Shown here piece by piece: positions 1 to 5,073 of a stretch of 5,073 bases of DNA. The DNA is taken from positions 1 to 5,073 of the forward strand of contig WQVP01000036.1 in NCBI GenBank assembly GCA_009785765.1, written 5' to 3'. The notes beneath the pieces were generated by a model. It made no database searches and was not told where the DNA came from. It saw only the letters and a list, made by a program, of their open reading frames with translations. Made by a program: the position numbers and the translations under genes. The DNA is from Alphaproteobacteria bacterium (GTDB lineage: Bacteria; Pseudomonadota; Alphaproteobacteria; Rs-D84). Within the stretch, counting starts at the first letter, position 1, and each line of letters begins with the position of its first letter.

Positions 1-297
1 ACGTGCAATTGTTAATATAATCGGCACTGATATAAACCAAAGTGGCCAAAACATAGCAAGAAGAATAAATGTAATGGATACAAGAAGCTTGTCCGCAAGA
101 TGGTCGGCCACGCCACCAAGTTTAGTTGTGGCATTATATCTTTTTGCAAGTATCCCATCAAAAAAATCAGTTATGCCGGCAATTGCAAATAAAAAGAATG
201 CAAGATAGAAATGTTCGTACATAAATGCTGGAATCATTGCAAACGCTGCGACGAATCTGAATGCGGTAAGCGAGTTAACAAAAATTATCATGTTCAT
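1..297 (-). CDS. pgsA: CDP-alcohol phosphatidyltransferase, PgsA-type (partial, C-terminus off the left edge)
   Basis: Integral membrane enzyme of phospholipid synthesis. PgsA transfers the phosphatidyl group of CDP-diacylglycerol to glycerol-3-phosphate, the committed step to phosphatidylglycerol. The 99 visible residues carry the family signature D-x2-D-G-x2-A-K-x8-G-x3-D-x3-D: D44, D47, G48, A51, K52, G61, D65, D69, followed by K70. These aspartates bind the metal and the CDP group in this family. Hydrophobic stretches at about 4-26, 30-43 and 71-95 fit membrane helices, and the end (I-L-T-I-A-R) matches the start of the usual post-motif helix. Two positions depart from typical PgsA: Lys for Arg in the A-R pair, and His66 where D-P is usual. 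The start at 297 is supported by an AGGAG-like site. It lies 106 bases downstream of uvrC on the same strand, a conserved pairing. The superfamily is secure; PgsA rather than another CDP-alcohol transferase is likely but not proven. Confidence 0.85.
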   Translation of the reverse strand, partial: MNMIIFVNSLTAFRFVAAFAMIPAFMYEHFYLAFFLFAIAGITDFFDGILAKRYNATTKLGGVADHLADKLLVSITFILLAMFWPLWFISVPIILTIAR

Positions 298-301
298 GGT
301 T

Positions 302-307
302 CTCTCC
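302..307 (-). promoter_or_regulatory. Ribosome binding site of the pgsA-type gene
   Basis: Read on the minus strand, GGAGAG lies 4 bases before the ATG at 297. It is the clearest Shine-Dalgarno site on this strand and supports that start over the second Met two codons later. Confidence 0.7.
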
Positions 308-313
308 ATAAGG

Positions 314-341
314 TAACTAGGAACTAGGAATTAGGAACTAG
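314..341. repeat. Heptanucleotide tandem repeat between uvrC and pgsA (4 copies)
   Basis: Four head-to-tail 7-mers on the plus strand: TAACTAG, GAACTAG, GAATTAG, GAACTAG. The consensus is GAACTAG, with one mismatch in each of two copies. The last copy ends in an 8-base palindrome, AACTAGTT (336-343). The array sits in the 106-base gap 298-403, just in front of the pgsA ribosome binding site and inside the presumed uvrC-pgsA transcript. I found no convincing terminator in the gap, and the rest of it (342-403) is plain AT-rich sequence with no feature I can name. Both strands of the unit contain TAG in tandem, so this unit could not be tolerated inside a gene. Confidence 0.85.
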
Positions 342-403
342 TTGTCAATCGGATTGTGCCGAATAATTGAATTTATTTCAAGCAATAATAATTTACCAGT
401 TCC

Positions 404-1843
404 TCAGTTGCTTTCCGGATGAAAATAAAGATAAATCTTTTCCGCACATGATTTTGAAATTCCGGACACTCGTGCGATGGTTTTAGCATCAGCATCCGCA
501 ATTAGCGCAACAGATCCAAAATGACGCAGAAGCGCCCGTTTTCGTGCGGCACCAATCCCGTCTATGTCATCAAGCGCAGACTTTGTTATATGTTTGATGC
601 GTTGTTTTTTATGAAATGTTATTGCAAATCTGTGGGCTTCGTCCCGGATTAAACGCAAGAAAAGGTGAAGGGGCGAATCTTTTGGTAATCTTGTTTTTGT
701 GCCGTCTGGCATAATAAACGATTCATCTCCATCACGCACATCGCCTTTGGTTATGGCAAGTACAGGCACGCCAGGCGCAGATTTTGTGGCCGCATTCCAT
801 TGTTGTTTTCCGCCGTCAACGATTATTAGGTAAGAGGTAAGAGGTAAGAGGTAAGAGGTGGTGTGTCGGCTTATGATTTCGCGCATCATTGATATATCGT
901 CGTTGTGTCCGTCCATTTTATAATGCCGGTATTTGGATTTCACAAATCCGTTTTTATCAAATGATATAACTGCGCCGACTGGATCTTTGCCGCCTGTATG
1001 TGAATTATCAAAAACATCCACGTGCAAAATTTGTATCCCAAGCCAGTCCTGGAATTCCAAAAATGATTTTTGAAATTTTTCTGTTTGTGCCTTTGCGATG
1101 TGTGATACATCACGACTTCCGAATTTTCCACGTGATGCGGTCTCTGATAATGCCCGAATTTTATCACGATATTCGGCGGCCGATTCGTAATCTTGTGCAC
1201 TTGATGATTTGTCCATTTGTTGTGATAAATCTTTTACAACGGCGGTGGTATCGCCGGATAATATTCGTCGTGCAAGTTTTACGTTTTCATTATATGCGCC
1301 ATATTCTTTGTTCACGCATGGTGCGCTGCACCGTCCAATTTGTGCAAGAATACAAGGGCGTGTGCGGTTATTCATATATGAATTTGTACAGGTGCGAAGT
1401 TTGCAAACCTTTTGGATTAATTTAATAGATTCATGAAGCGCAGCAACCGATGTATACGGCCCAAATACATCTTTTTTTGCAGAGATTTTGGCACGGAATT
1501 TATAAAGACGTGGATACTCATCTGATGATAACGCCAGCATCGGATACATTTTATCATCGGTCATTAATATATTATATTTTGGGTTTTTTGTTTTGATGAT
1601 ATCGCTTTCAAGGACAAGGGCGTCCGATTCGGTTGCTGTTTGAATTATTTCAATTTTACGAACTTGGCCTCGCATCATTTTTGTATTGTATGGTAATTTT
1701 GAAATGTCCGAATATTGACGCACACGTGCCAACAGATTTTTTGCTTTGCCGACATATAAAAGAGCCCCGTCTTTATCAAGCATTTGATACACGCCGGGTG
1801 TTTTGGGAATGTTTTCAATTATTTTGTTATAATCCAAATCCAT
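404..1843 (-). CDS. uvrC: UvrABC excinuclease subunit C, short form lacking the central segment
   Basis: Nuclease of nucleotide excision repair; with UvrA and UvrB it cuts the damaged strand on both sides of a lesion. The N-terminal GIY-YIG nuclease (about 14-92) shows G17-V-Y19, Y30-V-G32, R40 and E79. Four cysteines (C152, C164, C172, C176) have exactly the 12-8-4 spacing of the E. coli UvrC iron-sulfur ligands. A UVR motif for UvrB contact spans about 205-233. The RNase H-like nuclease has D279, D316, D343 and H411, aligning with E. coli D399, D438, D466 and H538. Tandem helix-hairpin-helix motifs fill about 422-472. At 479 residues it is far below the E. coli length of 610: only about 20 linker residues lie between the UVR motif and the nuclease, where roughly 120-130 more are usual. 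Residues 328-339 are encoded by a 7-bp tandem repeat. No Shine-Dalgarno site precedes the ATG; the predicted promoter suggests a leaderless mRNA. Confidence 0.96.
   Translation of the reverse strand: MDLDYNKIIENIPKTPGVYQMLDKDGALLYVGKAKNLLARVRQYSDISKLPYNTKMMRGQVRKIEIIQTATESDALVLESDIIKTKNPKYNILMTDDKMYPMLALSSDEYPRLYKFRAKISAKKDVFGPYTSVAALHESIKLIQKVCKLRTCTNSYMNNRTRPCILAQIGRCSAPCVNKEYGAYNENVKLARRILSGDTTAVVKDLSQQMDKSSSAQDYESAAEYRDKIRALSETASRGKFGSRDVSHIAKAQTEKFQKSFLEFQDWLGIQILHVDVFDNSHTGGKDPVGAVISFDKNGFVKSKYRHYKMDGHNDDISMMREIISRHTTSYLLPLTSYLIIVDGGKQQWNAATKSAPGVPVLAITKGDVRDGDESFIMPDGTKTRLPKDSPLHLFLRLIRDEAHRFAITFHKKQRIKHITKSALDDIDGIGAARKRALLRHFGSVALIADADAKTIARVSGISKSCAEKIYLYFHPESN
831..858. repeat. Heptanucleotide tandem repeat inside uvrC (4 perfect copies)
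   Basis: Four perfect plus-strand copies of TAAGAGG, with a degenerate fifth copy (5 of 7 bases) at 824-830. On the coding (minus) strand it reads through in every frame because the unit CCTCTTA yields no stop in any phase; the opposite orientation would contain TAA. It encodes a 7-residue protein period (T-S-Y-L-L-P-L, then T-S-Y-L) at UvrC residues 328-339. This is the variable stretch just before the I-I-V-D-G-G strand that carries catalytic D343. The 28-bp array is not a multiple of three, so gain or loss of one or two units shifts the frame. Confidence 0.93.
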
Positions 1844-1851
1844 GATATAAT
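1824..1851 (+). promoter_or_regulatory. Predicted sigma-70-type promoter of the pilin-like gene
   Basis: TTGTTA (1824-1829) and a perfect TATAAT (1846-1851) are separated by 16 bases, predicting a start near 1858 and a leader of about 20 bases that contains the ribosome binding site. The -35 box lies within the first codons of uvrC. A second TATAAT at 1856-1861 is less well placed. The region is very AT-rich, so chance matches are possible. Confidence 0.5.
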
Positions 1852-1877
1852 TATATATAATAAATAAAGGATAACAA
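1850..1877 (-). promoter_or_regulatory. Predicted sigma-70-type promoter of uvrC, mirror image of the pilin promoter
   Basis: On the minus strand TTGTTA (1877-1872) and TATAAT (1855-1850) are separated by 16 bases. The expected transcription start, 6-7 bases beyond the -10 box, falls at about 1843-1844, the first base of the uvrC ATG. The -10 box shares bases 1850-1851 with the opposing one, so the two promoters could not be occupied by polymerase at the same time. Confidence 0.45.
1867..1871 (+). promoter_or_regulatory. Ribosome binding site of the pilin-like gene
   Basis: AAGGA lies 6 bases before the ATG at 1878. This good site, together with a basic leader peptide of pilin type, fixes the start. 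Confidence 0.7.
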
Positions 1878-2384
1878 ATGATTAAATTTTTAAGAACAAA
1901 CGTTCATGCAACAAGAAATTCTGAATCCGGGCGCTCTATGATTGAAATGTTGGGCGTTTTGGCCATTATGGGTGTTATAACAATTGCGGCAATTGGTATG
2001 GTGGCGGTTGCAATGCGTAATGCCAACCGAAACGCAGCACAAGACCAAGCAACGAAAATAGTACAAGAGGTTCGGTCTTTGCTGGGCGGATTTGATGATT
2101 ATTCGGGCATAGATAACACAATTATATTCGCAGCGATTGGAATTCCGGCACGTCATTCTTTGGGTGGGACGTTTTCACTGGCCCCGAATCCGTCAAATCT
2201 GCGGCAATTTGTTTTGACTATTTCCGGGCTGAACCATTCTGATTGTGTATTCTTTTCAACACGTGCGTGGACGGATTCAGTTGGATTTCAAATGTCAGAT
2301 GGTCGTCAAAGCGGAGCTGTGGCAAGTCCGTCTGCTTGTGATGCGCCGGGCGGCCGAAATAGTGTGAATATAACGTTTAATTAA
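1878..2384 (+). CDS. Type IV pilin-like (prepilin) protein, possibly PilS/type IVb-like
   Basis: Small secreted filament subunit or pseudopilin, inserted in the inner membrane and cut by a prepilin peptidase. The leader is 18 residues with basic K3, R6 and R13 and ends in G18. The mature protein would begin R-S-M-I-E, placing the conserved glutamate E23 at +5, followed by a hydrophobic helix to about residue 46. Arg at +1 is unusual, since Phe or Met is normal. The head domain has a G-I-P element at 88-90, L-G-G at 95-97, and two cysteines (C123, C154) positioned to form a C-terminal disulfide. These features and the N-I-T-F ending recall PilS-type IVb pilins; that subfamily call is inference. 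No prepilin peptidase, assembly ATPase or platform gene lies in the window, so this is an orphan gene here. It is divergent from uvrC. It is 168 residues, normal for a pilin. Confidence 0.82.
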   Translation: MIKFLRTNVHATRNSESGRSMIEMLGVLAIMGVITIAAIGMVAVAMRNANRNAAQDQATKIVQEVRSLLGGFDDYSGIDNTIIFAAIGIPARHSLGGTFSLAPNPSNLRQFVLTISGLNHSDCVFFSTRAWTDSVGFQMSDGRQSGAVASPSACDAPGGRNSVNITFN

Positions 2385-2386
2385 TT

Positions 2387-2463
2387 TCGTAAATCGTAAG
2401 ACGTGAGTCGTAAGTCGCAAAACGACAAACAGCACTCACGATTTACGATTTACGATTTACGAC
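2387..2463. repeat. Heptad-based inverted repeat in front of rluC
   Basis: The left arm is a degenerate heptad array (TCGTAAA, TCGTAAG, ACGTGAG, TCGTAAG, TCGCAAA). The right arm is the opposite strand of the same unit (ACTCACG, then ATTTACG three times). Bases 2387-2408 pair with 2434-2455 at 20 of 22 positions. The 25-base loop contains a second small hairpin, GTCG-CAAAA-CGAC (2414-2426). One further heptad copy (2456-2462) extends the right arm beyond the stem. The repeat starts 2 bases after the pilin stop and ends 4 bases before the rluC ATG, so it fills the whole intergenic gap. No T-run follows on either strand, so it is not a standard intrinsic terminator, although it could still slow polymerase or protect mRNA ends. 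Confidence 0.9.
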
Positions 2464-2467
2464 AAAT

Positions 2468-3448
2468 ATGATAGAGCCTATAAAAATTTCACCAACCGAA
2501 GACGGCATAAGGCTTGGGAGATGGTTTATGCGCCATTATCCAAAACTTTCCATAGGGGAATTTCGGAAACTATGTCGTACAGGTCAAATAAGAGTTAACG
2601 CAGGCCGTGTCCGTGGGAATGAAATTTTATACACAGGCGATATTATTCGTATACCGCCAATGGCGACGCACAGAACTTTGCAGAATTTTGTCAAAAGAGA
2701 GGGCGGCGATAACTTCACCATGGGCGACCTTGAAAGATTACGAAAGCGAATAATCCATGATGATGCAGACATAGTTGTTTTTGATAAACCCGCAGGTCTT
2801 GCAGTCCAAGGCGGAAGCGGAATAAAAAAATCATTGGATAAAATGGCGGCTGCTATGTATCCGCATGATAGTATTTTATTGGTGCACCGGCTTGACCGTG
2901 AGACGTCTGGTGTTATAGTTGTTGCAAAGAATCAACAAGCCGCCAAAGCTTTATCAGAAGAATTTCGGGATAAAACCGCAGGCAAAGAATACCTTGCGCT
3001 TCTTTCGGGCCCTGTAAAACAAAAGCGTGGAACAATTGATAACTTTATGACAAAAGGGCGTGTGTTTAATAAAGAAGAGGCCGATGTATTCCGCACAGAA
3101 TCAGGCCTTAAACCTGTACATGCAATAACAAAGTATCGTGTTGTGGATGAACTTAAAAATGCATTGACCCTTGTATCGTTTTGGCCGGAAACAGGGCGCA
3201 CACATCAATTGCGATTACACTCTGCGTTTAATCTTTCGGCGCCGATACTTGGGGATACGTTATACGGGGTGCGTGAAAAGGACGGCGGCATAACAACTAT
3301 GATAGAAAGCAATAAACTTTTTCTTTTGGCACGGCGTTTGACATTTCGTCATCCCTCTACAAAAGAAGAGATGACGGTCAGCGCACAAATACCAGACTTT
3401 ATGAAGTCTGCGTTTGATCTTTTGGGATTTAAGAACTATGGCTCGTAA
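2468..3448 (+). CDS. rluC: 23S rRNA pseudouridine synthase, RluA family (RluC-type)
   Basis: Cytoplasmic enzyme that isomerises uridine to pseudouridine in rRNA; RluC of E. coli modifies 23S positions 955, 2504 and 2580 near the peptidyl transferase centre. An S4 RNA-binding domain occupies about 14-62 (L-C-R-T-G-Q-I-R-V-N at 35-44). The catalytic domain begins near 98 with the D-K-P-A-G strand at 106-110. The catalytic aspartate is D143 in H-R-L-D-R-E-T-S-G. E-T-G-R-T-H-Q-L-R at 241-249 and G-D-T-L-Y-G at 262-267 are further family motifs. At 326 residues it has full family length. The first ATG is needed to keep the S4 domain whole, yet it has no Shine-Dalgarno site because the heptad repeat reaches to 4 bases before it. 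An internal Met (residue 21) has a GGGAG upstream but would cut into the S4 domain. RluC rather than RluD is favoured by overall similarity, not proven. Confidence 0.93.
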   Translation: MIEPIKISPTEDGIRLGRWFMRHYPKLSIGEFRKLCRTGQIRVNAGRVRGNEILYTGDIIRIPPMATHRTLQNFVKREGGDNFTMGDLERLRKRIIHDDADIVVFDKPAGLAVQGGSGIKKSLDKMAAAMYPHDSILLVHRLDRETSGVIVVAKNQQAAKALSEEFRDKTAGKEYLALLSGPVKQKRGTIDNFMTKGRVFNKEEADVFRTESGLKPVHAITKYRVVDELKNALTLVSFWPETGRTHQLRLHSAFNLSAPILGDTLYGVREKDGGITTMIESNKLFLLARRLTFRHPSTKEEMTVSAQIPDFMKSAFDLLGFKNYGS

Positions 3449-5073
3449 AAAAAAGAAATTTTCAAAAAAACGCATGATAGTGCTTATGTCGCTTCGGGGA
3501 CTTTTGCTTTTATTTATTGGTTTTTCCGTGTCGGTTATAATTGCCATATCGCAAATTGATCCTGATAATTTCCGAAAAGATATTACGGATGGATTGTCAT
3601 CAGCGATTGGAATGCCGGTTGAAATAGACGGCGATTTGTCTTGGCGATTATCACTGCGGCCACGTGCAGAAATGACAAGCGTAGTGGTACGAAATTCAGA
3701 TTGGGCCCAAAATGAATATGGCATAAATATATCATCAATATCGGTTGTTCTTGACCCGTTTGCTTTGATAACACGAAGGCCAGCAATGCGAGAGATTCGC
3801 CTTGTAAATCCCATTATATACATTGAAGAAAATGAATCCGGCGACATGTCTATGTCTGCAAGTGTCAATCAAAGATATCGTGTGGCCGAATATAATGGTA
3901 GTGGCGCACCTGAACAATTTCCATTTAATATAAACCTTGGGTTTGAAGTTTTGGAAATTATAAATCTTCAAATTACTCATATAACGCCAAATGCAACAGA
4001 GGTATATTCTTTTGATCGTATGCGTATTCGTGCAAGGAATTTACCCCATGCCCAAGAGCTTGATGGATTTGTACAGTCTGGTGGGTCTGAATATAAATTT
4101 GCCGCCCGCTTTTCAGAGCTTGATACAGAGAGAAGAATTTTCCCGGTAAGAATTGCCATAGCGGACAGAGGCGCACCTTTGGTAATAAATGCAGCATTAG
4201 AGGCGGCAAGTCGCATACCAATTGATTTTACAATTAACGGTACAATTATAGATTTTCAGCGCATGGCAAGAATTGCCAATCTTGATATTCCAGAAATCCC
4301 AAGATTTGATATAAATATGCGCGGTGGCTTTGGCCATTCTGAATTAAAAATTCATCGTGGTTCTCTGCGCGTGGGCACAAATGATATAAATATAACGGGC
4401 GAATTTAATTGGTCTTCTGGGCGAACCCCTACAATTAATGCAACAATTGCGGGTAATAATATTAATCTTATGCAGGTGATGCCAGATTTATACAGGCCAT
4501 CGTCCGTTGCGTGGGAACGTCCAGATCGTGATTTACACGTGTTTAAAGACGTGCCTTTGCATGCGCATCTTTTACGGATGGCGAATATAAACCTGGTTCT
4601 GGATATAAGAAATTTAATTGTGTATAGAGAGCTGGCCGTGCGATATATTGATGCAAGGGCAACATTGTACGATGGGCACTTAACCGCCAGAGCAAACGCA
4701 GAAATGGGCGGCGGCGGAGACATAGATGCCAAAGTCATAGGTTTTGAACAAGACGGGCGAATATTTGCAACGGCCGGTGGCCGAGGTCGCAACATTATTG
4801 TTGGTGATTTGTTGACCGAACTTCGTACGCATAATTTTATGACCGGTTTACCCAGTTCTTTTGACGTTTATCTTGAATCAAATGGCGCAGAGTTATCCGA
4901 ATTAATGGCGAATCTGAACGGACAGGTGCGTGGTTGGACCACGGGTCGTGGCCGGGCGCTTCGTGATTTAACAGACTATCTTTATGGTCGTGATTTATTA
5001 ACAACTGTGCGGTCAGGCGTTGAAAGCGTTGTGCGCCGTGGAAATACCGATATAACACATGTTAATTGTGCGG
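3438..5073 (+). CDS. AsmA-family envelope protein (partial, C-terminus off the right edge)
   Basis: Large inner-membrane-anchored periplasmic protein. AsmA-like proteins (AsmA, YhdP, TamB, YdbH) form a beta-groove linked to phospholipid traffic to the outer membrane and to outer-membrane assembly. The 545 visible residues start with a very basic cytoplasmic tip (four Lys in the first seven residues, R3), then one membrane helix at about 14-38, then an AsmA-type N-terminal domain. In that domain the pattern I-G-M-P-V-E-I-D-G-D-L-S-W at 57-69 and V-V-V-R-N at 82-86 correspond to the usual tG-r-v-x-i-x-G-x-l-x-W and v-x-v-x-N elements. The rest is beta-rich with recurrent short strands, such as I-N-I-T-G-E-F at 317-323. 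I saw no stop to the window end. The gene overlaps rluC by 11 bases in another frame and has only a weak ribosome binding site, which suggests translational coupling. The specific family member is not resolved. Confidence 0.85.
   Translation, partial: MARKKKKFSKKRMIVLMSLRGLLLLFIGFSVSVIIAISQIDPDNFRKDITDGLSSAIGMPVEIDGDLSWRLSLRPRAEMTSVVVRNSDWAQNEYGINISSISVVLDPFALITRRPAMREIRLVNPIIYIEENESGDMSMSASVNQRYRVAEYNGSGAPEQFPFNINLGFEVLEIINLQITHITPNATEVYSFDRMRIRARNLPHAQELDGFVQSGGSEYKFAARFSELDTERRIFPVRIAIADRGAPLVINAALEAASRIPIDFTINGTIIDFQRMARIANLDIPEIPRFDINMRGGFGHSELKIHRGSLRVGTNDINITGEFNWSSGRTPTINATIAGNNINLMQVMPDLYRPSSVAWERPDRDLHVFKDVPLHAHLLRMANINLVLDIRNLIVYRELAVRYIDARATLYDGHLTARANAEMGGGGDIDAKVIGFEQDGRIFATAGGRGRNIIVGDLLTELRTHNFMTGLPSSFDVYLESNGAELSELMANLNGQVRGWTTGRGRALRDLTDYLYGRDLLTTVRSGVESVVRRGNTDITHVNCA

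Noticed and set aside
345..357. Short inverted repeat (CAATC and GATTG around one base) after uvrC as a terminator
   Set aside because: A five-base stem with a one-base loop cannot form a stable hairpin, and there is no T-run.
1000..1425. 141-codon plus-strand open frame
   Set aside because: It lies wholly inside uvrC on the opposite strand, its translation has no recognisable motif, and uvrC is unambiguous.
2387..2463. Hairpin as a rho-independent terminator of the pilin gene
   Set aside because: The stem is AT-rich and degenerate, and neither side is followed by a run of T.
2387..2463. CRISPR-like array
   Set aside because: The units are 7 bases with no unique spacers between them, and no cas genes are present.
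3447..3454. Run of eight A as a programmed frameshift site
   Set aside because: It encodes the Lys-rich N-terminal tip of the AsmA-like protein, which fits a positive-inside membrane anchor; the frame is intact on both sides.
3260..3868. 202-codon minus-strand open frame
   Set aside because: It is antisense to the end of rluC and the start of the AsmA-like gene, both supported by family motifs; it has no domain signal of its own.
4352..4795. 147-codon minus-strand open frame
   Set aside because: It is antisense to the AsmA-like coding region, and its Pro/Arg/Ser-rich product looks like a shadow translation.

Overview
The window looks like chromosomal DNA of an AT-leaning Gram-negative bacterium, most likely a host-associated alphaproteobacterium. 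This assignment is inference. It rests on an AsmA-type envelope protein (implying an outer membrane), on a pilin-like protein with a G-R-S-M-I-E-M-L-G processing motif of a kind I associate with uncultured gut Alphaproteobacteria, and on a uvrC-pgsA pair, a neighbourhood known from many Proteobacteria. I see no phage, transposase, CRISPR or tRNA/rRNA signals.

Layout. On the minus strand, reading right to left, are uvrC (1843 to 404) and a CDP-alcohol phosphatidyltransferase of the PgsA type (297 to beyond the left edge). On the plus strand are a small type IV pilin-like gene (1878-2384), a 23S rRNA pseudouridine synthase of the RluC type (2468-3448), and a long AsmA-like gene that starts inside the rluC end (3438) and runs off the right edge. 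uvrC and the pilin gene are divergent. Their 34-bp gap carries two overlapping promoter-like sequences in mirror symmetry. The predicted uvrC transcript would start at, or within a base or two of, its own ATG.

The most unusual content is a set of short tandem repeats, all with a 7-bp period but with different units. One lies between uvrC and pgsA, one forms a large hairpin directly in front of rluC, and one lies inside the uvrC reading frame, where it encodes a loop of the nuclease domain. They resemble the heptanucleotide STRR repeats known from cyanobacteria. In uvrC a change of one or two units would shift the frame upstream of essential catalytic residues, so the tract is a candidate on/off switch for nucleotide excision repair. 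UvrC itself is about 120-130 residues shorter than the usual protein. It lacks the segment between the UVR motif and the RNase H-like nuclease but keeps every catalytic residue I can identify.

The genes serve DNA repair (uvrC), phospholipid synthesis (pgsA), a surface or secreted filament (pilin), ribosome modification (rluC) and envelope lipid homeostasis (asmA-like). No single pathway links them, and I see no defence or secondary-metabolite system.
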